Assembly: GCA_002154585.1 (NCBI GenBank)
Contig: MUNG01000016.1
Span: forward strand, 1-57,442
Direction: 5' to 3'
Source of the DNA: Streptomyces pseudogriseolus
GTDB taxonomy: Bacteria > Actinomycetota > Actinomycetes > Streptomycetales > Streptomycetaceae
Length of the DNA stretch: 57,442 nt
This document shows, in pieces, positions 17,622 through 26,967 of the stretch. The notes under the pieces were generated by a model, which did not search any database, had not been told where the DNA came from, and saw only the letters and a program-made list of their open reading frames with translations. How positions within the stretch are numbered: position 1 is the stretch's first letter; each line of letters starts with the position of its first letter. The translations under genes and the position numbers were made by a program.

Positions 17622-18686
17622 CTACGCCACCGCCGTCTCCGGCCAGTTCAGCAGCCGCGCCCCGATGACGGCCGTCTGGAGCATGTACCGGTGCGCCGGA
17701 TCGCCGGGATCGGCGCCGGTCAGCCGGTGGATCCGCTCCAGCCGGTACGTCAGCGCCCGCACGCTCAGCGACAGCCGCCGGGCCGCCTCGGCGGCAACGC
17801 AACCGGAGTCGAAGTAGGCGGTGAGCGTGTCCAGAAGCGGCCCGGCCCCGCCGCGCGCCTCGGTCAGCGGGCCCAGGGTGTTGTGCACCAGGTCGGCCAT
17901 GGCCTGCCGGTCGCGGGCCAGCACCGGGTAGACCAGCAGGTCGGCGGCGCGCAGCACCGGGTCGTCCAGGTCCAGGCGCTCGGCGATCTCCAGCGCGTTC
18001 AGCGCCTCCTCGTACGACTGGACCACCCCGCCCGGCCCCGGCTGCGGGCGTCCGATCGCCACCTGGCCGCCGTCGGTGGCGGCGTGCGCCTGCTTGGCGA
18101 AGTGGGTGAGCACGTCCTGCTGGTGGCCGGGCGCGATGCACAGCAGCCGCCCGTCCTTGGTGGTGAGCAGGATGCTGCGGTCGCCGAACCGGGTGATCAG
18201 GGCGCGCTCCACCTGGCGCGGCACCGGGTCCCCGTCCTCGTAGGCGACGGGGCCCCGGGCGACGGCGACCGCGTGCTCGTGGGACAGCCGCAGCCCGAAC
18301 CGTTCGGCGCGCTCGGCCAGCCGGCCCAGGTCGCTGCGTCCGTGGAGCAGGTCGTCGATGAACTCCCGTCGCGCCGCCTCCTCCTGACGGACCGCCATCC
18401 GCTGCGCCCGCTCGTACCCTTCGGCGAACGCGTCCACCGCCTGCTGCACGGCCGCGAGCGCGCCGTCGGCCGTGCCGGTGCCGCGGGCCGGCCAGGCGTC
18501 GCGCGCGGCGGCGAGATGGGCGATGACCAGGGAGCGCAGACCGAAGCCGGCCTCCGCGGCCTGTTCCCCGAGGGCGCGGCGGGAGGCGAGCTCGTCGCGG
18601 GTGAGACGCCTGCCCGTGGCCGCGACCTCGGCCAGTATCCCGGCGTACCCCTCCAGATACTGCTCCGGAATCTCTCGATCCGGCAC
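17622..18686 (-). CDS. PucR-family transcriptional regulator
   Basis: A 354-residue regulator. The N-terminal two thirds form a helical and GGDEF-like sensor region (FGDRSILLTTKDGRLLCIAP). The C-terminus has the CdaR/PucR helix-turn-helix TLTAYFDSGCVAAEAARRLS followed by SVRALTYRLERIHRLTG. I prefer the GTG at 18686 (VPDREIPEQYLEGYAGIL), preceded by AGAGGGGG; an ATG at 18728 would add 14 residues. A perfect palindrome 74 bases upstream may be its autoregulatory operator. No metabolic gene beside it shows what it senses. Confidence 0.8.
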   Translation of the reverse strand: MPDREIPEQYLEGYAGILAEVAATGRRLTRDELASRRALGEQAAEAGFGLRSLVIAHLAAARDAWPARGTGTADGALAAVQQAVDAFAEGYERAQRMAVRQEEAARREFIDDLLHGRSDLGRLAERAERFGLRLSHEHAVAVARGPVAYEDGDPVPRQVERALITRFGDRSILLTTKDGRLLCIAPGHQQDVLTHFAKQAHAATDGGQVAIGRPQPGPGGVVQSYEEALNALEIAERLDLDDPVLRAADLLVYPVLARDRQAMADLVHNTLGPLTEARGGAGPLLDTLTAYFDSGCVAAEAARRLSLSVRALTYRLERIHRLTGADPGDPAHRYMLQTAVIGARLLNWPETAVA

Positions 18687-18759
18687 GTCGTCCCCCTCTG
18701 CCTCCGCACGCCATCCTGATGCGTTCATGGCCGCTCACCGGCATGGAGACCCTAGTGAA

Positions 18760-18780
18760 CATTGCCGGAAACCGGCAATG
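18760..18780. promoter_or_regulatory. Perfect palindrome upstream of the PucR gene
   Basis: CATTGCCGG-AAA-CCGGCAATG, with 9-base arms and a 3-base centre. It lies in the 537-base gap between the PucR gene and the flotillin gene. Size and symmetry suit a dimeric activator or repressor. Confidence 0.6.
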
Positions 18781-18894
18781 CGCGAGGCGGGCCGGACCGT
18801 GCAGCATGGGGCGCGGGGAGCACTGCGGAGGTTCCGGTGCCGGACACCGGCAGGGGTGCGGCACCGGAATCGGTGGACGGAGAGGAGGGCGGGC

Positions 18895-19044
18895 GTGCAC
18901 AGCTTTGAGAACCGCGCCGCCCGCTTCGTCCCGGCCGCCCCCCGTCGCACGGGGCCGCTGCACCGCACCGCCCCCGACGAACCCTGGCCGTCCCGGTCCC
19001 CGCGCACGCGCGGTGCGGACGGGGACGGTGCGGCGCGCCGCTGA
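18895..19044 (+). CDS. Possible 49-residue basic protein
   Basis: A GTG at 18895 follows AGAGGAGG at good spacing and opens 49 codons (MHSFENRAARFVPAAPRRTG at the start), rich in Arg, Pro and Ala. It is divergent from the PucR gene, with the palindrome between. I do not recognise it, and the support is only the ribosome binding site and the open frame. The remainder of the gap, 19045-19223, holds no gene and presumably the flotillin promoter. Confidence 0.3.
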   Translation: MHSFENRAARFVPAAPRRTGPLHRTAPDEPWPSRSPRTRGADGDGAARR

Positions 19045-19223
19045 CCCGGAGGGCAATCCTCCGTGCCCGGCGCGAAACCGCATCGACGGCTGAGCCGTCT
19101 CCCTCACCATCCGATGTCACCGCCTCGCCCCGACGCGAGGCCCCGCACCCTTGAGGCCCTCGCCCGCGAGGCGCCGCACGCTTCCGACTTCTGCCCGTAA
19201 GTCAGCCCAGAAGGACGTGTCCC

Positions 19224-21269
19224 ATGGATGCCGCCACCGTGGGCATCGCCGTACTCGCCGGCGTCGCCCTGTTGCTCGTGCTCATCGGCCTGCTCACACT
19301 CACCAAACTGTTCCGCAAGGTGGAGCAGGGCAAGGCCCTGATCGTCTCCAAGCTCCGCAAGGTCGACGTGACCTTCACCGGCTCGGTCGTGCTGCCCGTG
19401 CTGCACAAGGCCGAGGTGATGGACATCTCGGTGAAGACCATCGAGATCACCCGCGCCGGCAAGGAAGGACTGATCTGCCGGGACAACATCCGCGCGGACA
19501 TCCGCATCACGTTCTTCGTCAAGGTCAACAAGACCGTCGAGGACGTCGTGAAGGTCGCGCAGGCCGTCGGGACCGCCCGCGCCAGCGACCGCGACACCCT
19601 CCAGGAGCTGTTCCACGCGAAGTTCTCCGAGGCGCTGAAGACCGTCGGCAAGCAGATGGACTTCACCGACCTCTACACCAAGCGCGAGGAACTGCGGTAC
19701 CGCATCATCGAGGTCATCGGCGTCGACCTGAACGGCTACCACCTCGAGGACGCCGCGATCGACTACCTGGAGCAGACGCCGCTCACCCAGCTCGACCCGG
19801 GCAACGTCCTCGACGCGCAGGGCATCCGCAAGATCACCGAGCTGACCGCGGTGGAGCACGTGCGCACCAACGAGGCGCAGCGCAACGAGGAGAAGGAGAT
19901 CACCCGGCAGGACGTCGACGCGCGCGAGGCGATCCTGGAGCTCCAGCGGCGGCAGGCCGACGCCGAGATCAAGCAGAAGCGGGAGATCGAGACCGTGCGC
20001 GCCCGCGAGGAGGCGGAGACCGCGCGGGTGGTCGAGGAGGAGCGGCTGCGGGCGCAGAGCGCCTTCCTGCGCACCGAGGAACAGCTCGGCGTGCAGCGGG
20101 AGAACCAGGCGCGTGAGGTCGCCGTCGCCGCGAAGAACCGCGAGCGGGTCATCGCCGTGGAGAGCGAGCGCATCGAGAAGGACCGCCTGCTGGAGGTCAT
20201 CGCCCGCGAGCGGGAGACCTCGCTGACCAGGATCGCCGCCGACAAGGAGGTCGAGGCGGAGAAGCGGGAGATCGCCGAGGTCATCCGCGAGCGTGTCGCG
20301 GTGGACCGTACGGTCGCCGAGCAGGAGGAGTCCATCAAGAAGCTGCGGGCGGTCGAGGAGGCGGAGCGCCGGCGGCAGGCCGTGATCATCGCGGCGGAGG
20401 CCGAGGCGCAGGAGAAGCTGGTCAAGGACATCAAGGCCGCCGAGGCCGCCGAACAGGCCGCGGCGCACCGCGCCGCCGAGGAACTCACCCTCGCCGAGGC
20501 CCGGTTGAAGACCGCCGACCTCGACGCCAAGGCCAAGGTGCGGCTCGCGGAGGGCGTCCGGGCCGAGTCCGCCGCCGAGGGACTCGCCGCCGTCCAGGTG
20601 CGCGACAAGGAGGCCGAGGTCATCGAGAAGGCCGGCCGTGCCGAGGCCGGGGCCACCGAGGCCCGGCTGCGCGCGGAGGCCGAGGGCGCCCGCGCCAAGG
20701 CGGTCGCGGAGGCGGAGGCCATCTCCGGCAAGTTGCGCGCCGAGGCGGCCGGTCTCACCGAGAAGGCGGCGGCGATGGCCGCGCTCGACGAGGCGTCCCG
20801 CGGCCACGAGGAGTACCGCCTGCGGCTCGAGGCCGAGAAGGACGTCCGGCTCGCCGGGCTCGACGTGCAGCGGCAGGTCGCGGAGGCCCAGGCCACCGTG
20901 CTCGCCACCGGCCTGGAGAACGCGGACATCAACATCGTCGGCGGCGACTCGGTGTTCTTCGACCGCCTGGTGTCGTCCATCTCGCTCGGCAAGGGCGTGG
21001 ACGGCTTCGTCCAGAACTCCCAGGCCGTGCAGGCCCTCGCCGGGCCCTGGCTGGACGGCTCCGCGAGCTTCGCCGACGACCTGAGCCGGATGCTCGGCTC
21101 CGTCTCCACCTCCGGCGTGCGCGACCTCACGGTGGCCGCCCTGCTGACGAAGCTGATGAAGCAGGGCGGTGACAGCAGCGGGCAGTTCCGGCAACTGCTC
21201 GACAAGGCAGGTGAGTTGGGTCTGGCGGACACTCCGCTGGCCGACCTGAACGGCCGTACCGGGGCCTGA
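19224..21269 (+). CDS. Flotillin/SPFH-family membrane protein
   Basis: A 681-residue flotillin-type protein; the start is MDAATVGIAVLAGVALLLVL. One N-terminal transmembrane helix (about 6-28) precedes an SPFH/Band 7 domain (about 35-210, containing VEQGKALIVSKLRKV and the DNIRADIRITFFVKVN segment). A very long Glu/Ala/Arg coiled coil follows (about 220-560), then a C-terminal globular tail with ENADINIVGGDSVFFDRLV. Flotillins form membrane scaffolds. The next gene encodes a giant AAA+ ATPase 70 bases downstream on the same strand, and the two probably act together. It is longer at the C-terminus than classical flotillin because of the extra tail. Confidence 0.85.
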   Translation: MDAATVGIAVLAGVALLLVLIGLLTLTKLFRKVEQGKALIVSKLRKVDVTFTGSVVLPVLHKAEVMDISVKTIEITRAGKEGLICRDNIRADIRITFFVKVNKTVEDVVKVAQAVGTARASDRDTLQELFHAKFSEALKTVGKQMDFTDLYTKREELRYRIIEVIGVDLNGYHLEDAAIDYLEQTPLTQLDPGNVLDAQGIRKITELTAVEHVRTNEAQRNEEKEITRQDVDAREAILELQRRQADAEIKQKREIETVRAREEAETARVVEEERLRAQSAFLRTEEQLGVQRENQAREVAVAAKNRERVIAVESERIEKDRLLEVIARERETSLTRIAADKEVEAEKREIAEVIRERVAVDRTVAEQEESIKKLRAVEEAERRRQAVIIAAEAEAQEKLVKDIKAAEAAEQAAAHRAAEELTLAEARLKTADLDAKAKVRLAEGVRAESAAEGLAAVQVRDKEAEVIEKAGRAEAGATEARLRAEAEGARAKAVAEAEAISGKLRAEAAGLTEKAAAMAALDEASRGHEEYRLRLEAEKDVRLAGLDVQRQVAEAQATVLATGLENADINIVGGDSVFFDRLVSSISLGKGVDGFVQNSQAVQALAGPWLDGSASFADDLSRMLGSVSTSGVRDLTVAALLTKLMKQGGDSSGQFRQLLDKAGELGLADTPLADLNGRTGA

Positions 21270-21276
21270 CCACCAC

Positions 21277-21319
21277 CCGTCCGGGAGCCGCCGCACAGGG
21301 GACGGCGGCTCCCGGACGG
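21277..21319 (+). promoter_or_regulatory. Strong hairpin between flotillin and ATPase genes
   Basis: CCGTCCGGGAGCCGCCG (21277-21293) pairs perfectly with CGGCGGCTCCCGGACGG (21303-21319); the stem is 17 bp and the loop 9. It starts seven bases after the flotillin stop and ends 20 bases before the ATPase start. It is either a partial terminator or an RNA-processing site that sets the ratio of the two proteins. Confidence 0.6.
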
Positions 21320-21339
21320 CTCCTTCCCGAGAGGCAGCC

Positions 21340-24300
21340 ATGACCACCGGCACCCACGAGCCCATCCACCACGGCGCCCGCCCGGCCGGCGCCGCCCCGG
21401 CCGCTGTCACCGGGCGGCCCGCCGCCGCGGCGGACGCCGCCGCGGCCGACGGCGGCGCCTACCAGGTGCTGCGCGACCGCCTCACCGCCCGCGCCGCCGA
21501 ACTCGCCCGCCGCGCCGAGGCGTTGAACCGGCGCCGGGCCGAGGAGTTCGGCGCGCCCGAGCTGCGCCTCACCGCCACCGGGCGGCTGCGCACCGAACGC
21601 ACCGCCGCGCCCCGCGACGTCGTCGCCGTCGGCGACGTGCTGCTCCTCGGCTACGAGCCCCGGCCCCGCCCGGACCGGGACATCGCCGTCGGCGACGTCC
21701 TCGCCGCCCACGACCGCGACCTGAACCGGCTGCCCGACGACGCCGTGCCCGGCCTCCTCGACGACCCCGCCTTCCTCCGCGAGTTCGCCGCCCTGCACCG
21801 CTACTACCGGCAGGCCCGCCTGCTGCGGCTGCGCCGCGTCGAAGGCAAGCTGCTCGCCGTCTTCCAGACCGGCGAGAAGCCCGGCGACATCCGCGTCCTG
21901 CGCTGGTCCGTCACCGACGACGGCCACGTGACGTTCCTCGACGCCCGCGGCGACCGCGACCACGCGCAGCGCCCGCCCGACGACATCGAATGGACGCCCG
22001 CCACCCGCGAGGACCACGTCCTCGGCCGCCACCCGCACGTCTCCGTCCAGGGCGAGGTGTTCGTCGACACCCTCGGCGGCACCCTCACCGTCAAGACGGA
22101 GAACGACACCGGCACACCCGACGGCATCCACAGCGAACCCGTCGACGAGCCCCTGCAGTCCCTCGCCGACGCCGACATCGCCCACGCCCGCGTCGGCCCG
22201 CTGATCCTGCTGCGGATCCTCCCCTACAAGGAGACCGCCCACCGCCACCTCGTCTTCAACACCCTCACCCGCACCGTCGTCCGCCTCGACGGCATCGGCC
22301 AGGGCTGCCGCCGCCTGCCCGAGGACCAGGGCATCGTCTTCGCCGGCGGCCACTGCCTCGCCGCCGGCGGCCACAAGACGTACGACCTCGACACCGAGGG
22401 CATGGAGTTCGAGCGGGAGGTGCGCTCCCCGTACGGCGAGGACGTGCTGTACGCCTTCCACGCGCCCGCCCGCGGACGCTCCCTGCTGCTCTCCTACAAC
22501 CAGATCAGCGAGGCCGTCGCCACCCCGATGGCCTGCCACGGCTGGGCCCTGTTCGACGACGGGCGCCTCACCCTGCTGCGTCCCGAGGGCGACGAACCCG
22601 CGCGCGTGCACCCCGTGCAGCTGTGGGACACGCCCTACCTGTCCGACGCCCGCGCCGCCGCGCAGCCGGTGGGGGAGGGGCCGCTGGCCCGGGTGGGCAA
22701 CGCCGACCTGGTGCGCGGCGTCTCCGACTGCCTGTCGCTGGCCCGCGCCGCCGCCGAGACCACCCCCACCGCCGAGATCTACGCGACCCTCGCCGCCGCC
22801 TGCGTGCGCGCGCTGGACACCCACCACTGGCTGGGCGACCCCGAGGTCGGCGACCTGCGTACCCCGCTGGAGGAGGTCCGCGCCACCGCCGAGCAGGTGC
22901 TCGCCGAGTTCGAGACGGTCACCGACCTCACCCGCCGGGCCGCGGAAGCCCTCGACGAGGCCGCCGAGCGGATCACCGCCGTGGTGCGCCGGCTGCGCGG
23001 CGAACAGCCCCGCGAGGCCGCCGCCTGGGTGCGCGGACTCACCGAACTCCGTCAGGCGCAGGGCCATCTGCTGACCCTGAAGGAGATGCGGTACGCCGAC
23101 CACGGGCGGATCGACGCGCTCGCCGCCGACGCCGACGACGACCTCGCCTCCTTCGGGCACCGCGCCGTCGCCTTCCTGGCCCGCGAGGACGCCTTCGCCG
23201 CCCACCACGCCGCCCTGGAGCGGCTGCACGCCGACATCGAGGCGGTCGCCACCACCGCGGGGGCCGCACCGCTCGCCGCCCGCCTCGACGAACTCGCCGA
23301 CGGACTGCGCACGGTGACCGAGGTGGTCGCCGGGCTCGACATCGCCGACGCCACCGTCCGCACCGGCGTCCTGGAGCGCGTCGCCGACGCCCTGGGCGGC
23401 GTCAACCGCGCCCGCGCGAGCCTCGACACCCGCCGCCGGAGCCTCCTCGACCGGGAGGCGCGCGCCGGGTTCGCCGCCGAGCTGACCCTGCTCGGCCAGA
23501 CCGTCACCGGCGCCCTCGCCGCCGCCGGGGACCCGGACGCCTGCGACGACCAGATGGCGCGGGTCCTCGCCCAGCTCGAGGAACTGGAGTCCCGGTTCGC
23601 CGAGTTCGACGACGTCCTCGGCGAACTCGCCGACCGACGGGCCGAGATGTACGACGCGTTCTCCGCCCGCAAGCAGGCCCTCACCGACGCCCGCGCCCGC
23701 CGTGCAGCCCAGCTCGCCTCCGCCGCCGAACGGGTCCTGGAGACGATCACCCGCCGCAGCGCCGCCCTCGCCGACGCCGACGCGGTGAGCACCTACTTCG
23801 CCTCCGACCCGCTGGTCTCCAAGGTCCGCCGCAGCGCCGACGACCTGCGCGCCCTCGGCGACCGGGTGCGCGCCGAGGAACTCGACGGCAGGCTGCGCTC
23901 CGCCCGCGAGGAGGCCGCCCGCGCCCTGCGCGACCGCGCGGACCTGTACGCCGACGGCGGCCGCACGCTCCGCCTGGGCGCGCACCGCTTCGCCGTCTCC
24001 ACCCAGCCCTTCGACCTCACCGTCGTCCCGCACCAGGACGGCCTCGCCCTCGCCCTCACCGGCACCGACTACCGTGCCCCCGTCACCGACCCCGCCCTCC
24101 TCGCCGACCGCCCCCTGTGGGACCGGCATCTGCCGTCCGAGTCGCCCGGCGTCAGCCGCGCCGAACACCTCGCCGCCCGGCTGCTCCACGAGCACGGCCC
24201 GGACGCCCTCGCCGGCGCCGACGACCTCGCCGCCCTGGTCCGCACGGCCGCCGAGGAGGCGTACGACGAGGGGTACGAGCGGGGCGTCCACGACCACGAC

Positions 24301-26313
24301 GCCACCGCGATCCTCACCGCCCTGCTGCCCCTGCACGACGGCGCCGGCGCCCTGCGCCACGCCGCCGCGGTGCGCGCCCACGCCCTGCTGTTCTGGGCGC
24401 ACGGCACCACGGAGCCGGAGCGCACCGACCTCACCCGCCGCGCCCGCTCCCTCGCCCGGGTCCGGGACGCCTTCGGGGCGCCGCCCGCGCTGGACGCGCT
24501 GCGGGACGAACTCGCCCGCGCGGTGGGGGAGCGGGACCCGGACGCCGCCGCCCGCCCGCAGGCGTGCGCCGCGTACCTCCTCGACGAACTCACCACCGGA
24601 CCCGACGGGTTCGTGATCAGCGCCCGCGCCCGCACCCTGCTCGACAAGTTCCGCCGCACCGTCGCCGGGGAGGCCTACGACGAGGATCTCACCGCCCTCG
24701 CGGACCTCGGCGCCCGCCGGCAGCTGGTCGAGGCGTGGCTGACCGCGTACGCGCGGGCGGCCGGCGAAGAGGCGGACGCCGGGGACCTCGCGGAGGCCGT
24801 GGCCGCCGAACTGTGCCCGGACGTGCCGCGCTACGAGTCGGACGCGCCCCTCACCGTCACCGTCGAGGGCCTGGTCTCCGCCCACCCGCGCATCACCGAC
24901 CGCCGGCTCGCCCTCCGCCTGGACGAGTTCCTCGCCCGCACCGACGCCTTCCGGGCGCGCGAGGTGCCCGCCTTCCGCGCCTTCCAGCGCCGCCGCGCCG
25001 CCCTCGTCACCGCCGAGCGCGCCCGGCTGCGCCTCGACGACCACCGTCCGCGCGTGACGGCGGCGTTCGTCCGCAACCGCCTGGTCGACGAGGTGTACCT
25101 GCCGCTGATCGGGGACAGCCTGGCCAAGCAGCTCGGCACCACCGGCGAGTCCGCCCGCACCGGCGCCGGCGGACTGCTGCTGCTCCTGTCCCCGCCCGGC
25201 TACGGCAAGACGACCCTGATGGAGTACGTCGCCCACCGCCTTGGCCTGGTCCTGGTGCGGGTCAGCGGCCCCGCGCTCGGCCACGGCGTCACCTCGCTCG
25301 ACCCGGCCGAGGCGCCGAACGCCACCGCCCGCCAGGAGGTGGAGAAGATCAACTTCGCGCTGGCGGCCGGCGGCAACACACTGCTGCACCTGGACGACAT
25401 CCAGCACACCTCGCCGGAACTGCTCCAGAAGTTCATCCCGTTGTGCGACGCCACCCGCCGGGTGGAGGGCGTCTGGCAGGGCGAGCCGCGCACCTACGAC
25501 CTGCGCGGCAAGCGGTTCGCGGTGTGCATGGCCGGCAACCCGTACACCGAGTCCGGCGAGGTCTTCCGGGTGCCCGACATGCTGGCCAACCGGGCCGACG
25601 TGTGGAACCTGGGCGACGTCCTCACCGGCAAGGAGGACGTCTTCGCGCTCAGCTTCGTGGAGAACGCGCTCACCGCGAACCCGGTGCTCGCGCCGCTCGC
25701 CGGACGCGACCGCGCCGACCTGGACCTGCTGATCCGGCTCGCCTCCGACGACCCGACGGCCCGTCCGGACCGCCTGCGCCACCCGTACGCGCCGACCGAA
25801 CTCGACCGCGTGCTCGCGGTGTTGCGCCACCTGCTCACGGCCCGCCGTACGGTGCTGGCGGTGAACGCGGCGTACATCGCCTCCGCGGCCCGCTCCGACG
25901 ACGCCCGCACCGAGCCGCCCTTCCTGCTCCAGGGCTCCTACCGCAACATGAACAAGATCGCCCAGCGGATCCAGCCCGTGATGAACGACGCGGAACTGTC
26001 CGCCGTCGTCGAGGACCACTACACGGCGGAGGCCCAGACCCTCACCACCGGCGCCGAGGCGAACCTGCTGAAACTGGCCGAGCTGCGGGGCACGCTCACG
26101 GCCGAACAGGCCACCCGCTGGGCGGAGGTGAAGACGGCACACGTCCGCACGCTCACCCTGGGCGGGCCCGACGACGAGGCCCTCACCCGCGCGGTCTCCG
26201 CCCTCGCCCTGCTGGGCGACCGCATCGCGGCGGTCGAATCGGCGATCACACGGGCGACGGCGGCCCCTCGGCACGTTCCGGCACCGCCGCCGCGACAGGA
26301 GGGTGACGGCTGA
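21340..26313 (+). CDS. Giant AAA+ ATPase ('DNA repair ATPase' type)
   Basis: A 1657-residue protein. Residues 50-450 contain strand-rich, repeat-like sequence (GDVLLLGYEPRPRPDRDIAVGDVL and later VFNTLTRTVVRLDG and SLLLSYNQISEA) that could be a beta-propeller. Residues 450-900 are long helices with high Glu/Arg, probably coiled coil. The C-terminal third holds one AAA+ domain: Walker A PPGYGKTT at 1285-1292, Walker B LLHLDDIQ at 1348-1355, and a sensor-1-like AGNPY at 1398-1402. Similar proteins are annotated as DNA repair ATPase, but I know of no experiment that supports repair. The flotillin gene upstream and shared strand suggest a membrane-attached AAA+ machine. Confidence 0.8.
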   Translation: MTTGTHEPIHHGARPAGAAPAAVTGRPAAAADAAAADGGAYQVLRDRLTARAAELARRAEALNRRRAEEFGAPELRLTATGRLRTERTAAPRDVVAVGDVLLLGYEPRPRPDRDIAVGDVLAAHDRDLNRLPDDAVPGLLDDPAFLREFAALHRYYRQARLLRLRRVEGKLLAVFQTGEKPGDIRVLRWSVTDDGHVTFLDARGDRDHAQRPPDDIEWTPATREDHVLGRHPHVSVQGEVFVDTLGGTLTVKTENDTGTPDGIHSEPVDEPLQSLADADIAHARVGPLILLRILPYKETAHRHLVFNTLTRTVVRLDGIGQGCRRLPEDQGIVFAGGHCLAAGGHKTYDLDTEGMEFEREVRSPYGEDVLYAFHAPARGRSLLLSYNQISEAVATPMACHGWALFDDGRLTLLRPEGDEPARVHPVQLWDTPYLSDARAAAQPVGEGPLARVGNADLVRGVSDCLSLARAAAETTPTAEIYATLAAACVRALDTHHWLGDPEVGDLRTPLEEVRATAEQVLAEFETVTDLTRRAAEALDEAAERITAVVRRLRGEQPREAAAWVRGLTELRQAQGHLLTLKEMRYADHGRIDALAADADDDLASFGHRAVAFLAREDAFAAHHAALERLHADIEAVATTAGAAPLAARLDELADGLRTVTEVVAGLDIADATVRTGVLERVADALGGVNRARASLDTRRRSLLDREARAGFAAELTLLGQTVTGALAAAGDPDACDDQMARVLAQLEELESRFAEFDDVLGELADRRAEMYDAFSARKQALTDARARRAAQLASAAERVLETITRRSAALADADAVSTYFASDPLVSKVRRSADDLRALGDRVRAEELDGRLRSAREEAARALRDRADLYADGGRTLRLGAHRFAVSTQPFDLTVVPHQDGLALALTGTDYRAPVTDPALLADRPLWDRHLPSESPGVSRAEHLAARLLHEHGPDALAGADDLAALVRTAAEEAYDEGYERGVHDHDATAILTALLPLHDGAGALRHAAAVRAHALLFWAHGTTEPERTDLTRRARSLARVRDAFGAPPALDALRDELARAVGERDPDAAARPQACAAYLLDELTTGPDGFVISARARTLLDKFRRTVAGEAYDEDLTALADLGARRQLVEAWLTAYARAAGEEADAGDLAEAVAAELCPDVPRYESDAPLTVTVEGLVSAHPRITDRRLALRLDEFLARTDAFRAREVPAFRAFQRRRAALVTAERARLRLDDHRPRVTAAFVRNRLVDEVYLPLIGDSLAKQLGTTGESARTGAGGLLLLLSPPGYGKTTLMEYVAHRLGLVLVRVSGPALGHGVTSLDPAEAPNATARQEVEKINFALAAGGNTLLHLDDIQHTSPELLQKFIPLCDATRRVEGVWQGEPRTYDLRGKRFAVCMAGNPYTESGEVFRVPDMLANRADVWNLGDVLTGKEDVFALSFVENALTANPVLAPLAGRDRADLDLLIRLASDDPTARPDRLRHPYAPTELDRVLAVLRHLLTARRTVLAVNAAYIASAARSDDARTEPPFLLQGSYRNMNKIAQRIQPVMNDAELSAVVEDHYTAEAQTLTTGAEANLLKLAELRGTLTAEQATRWAEVKTAHVRTLTLGGPDDEALTRAVSALALLGDRIAAVESAITRATAAPRHVPAPPPRQEGDG

Positions 26314-26451
26314 ACGGGCCGACGCACAAGAACCGGCGCCGGCATTCCGTTTTGTCCTCTGGCGGACGCGCGTAGACCACGGGCATCATCTGTCTGCTCC
26401 GCCTGCACCAGCCGCCCCACACACCCTGGCACCCAGCAGGAAGGTCCCCCC

Positions 26452-26967
26452 ATGAAGACCGCCAAGGCGCCCAAGCTCCGTTCCGTCCTGACCGCTCTCG
26501 CCCTCGTCGCCGCCCCCGGCGTCGCCGTCATGGGCACCGCCGGCGAGGCGTTCGCCGTCACCAAGATCAGTCACGCCACCGCGACCTCCATGTTCCGCGA
26601 GGTCGGCATCACCTGGTCGTCGTCCGGCGGCTGCTCCGACCGCAACGTCTCCACCTGTACGTCCTTCGACCAGCTCAACCTGGCCACGGCCCAGGGCGCC
26701 CAGACCCTGAAGCGGGCCAGCGGCTGCGCCCTGAACATCACCGGCGGCACCGAGACCGGGCACGCCTCCGGCACGTACTCGCACTGGAACGGCTACAAGC
26801 TCGACTTCGGCAAGAACACCTGCGTGACGAACTACGTCAAGAACACCTTCGCCTACATCGGCGTCCGCGGCGACGGAGCCCTCCAGTGGCGCTCCGGCTC
26901 CGGCAACGTCTACGCCGACGAGGGCAACCACTGGGACGTCACGTACTACAACTGCGGCGGCTGCTGA
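26452..26967 (+). CDS. Secreted M15/Hedgehog-like zinc peptidase-fold protein
   Basis: A 171-residue exported protein. The signal peptide MKTAKAPKLRSVLTALALVA ends near EAFA-VTK. The mature part has SMFREVGITWSSSGGCSDRN and then TGHASGTYSHWNGYKLDF, which fits the Ser-x-His-x(6)-Asp zinc motif of M15 peptidases. The later EGNHWDVTYYNC segment supplies an acidic residue and a His as in the Glu/Asp-x-x-His motif. Five Cys residues suggest disulfides. A role in peptidoglycan or peptide cleavage is inferred. The last 22 bases overlap, tail to tail, the cbiO stop region. The gap before the gene (26314-26451) shows the palindrome CCGGCGCCGG at 26333 and a presumed promoter. Confidence 0.68.
   Translation: MKTAKAPKLRSVLTALALVAAPGVAVMGTAGEAFAVTKISHATATSMFREVGITWSSSGGCSDRNVSTCTSFDQLNLATAQGAQTLKRASGCALNITGGTETGHASGTYSHWNGYKLDFGKNTCVTNYVKNTFAYIGVRGDGALQWRSGSGNVYADEGNHWDVTYYNCGGC

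Noticed and set aside
21127..26274. A 1715-codon open frame on the minus strand opposite the giant ATPase gene
   Set aside because: It is the usual GC-bias shadow. The plus-strand frame has Walker motifs and sensible composition; the antisense product is Val/Gly/Ala/Arg low-complexity without any motif.
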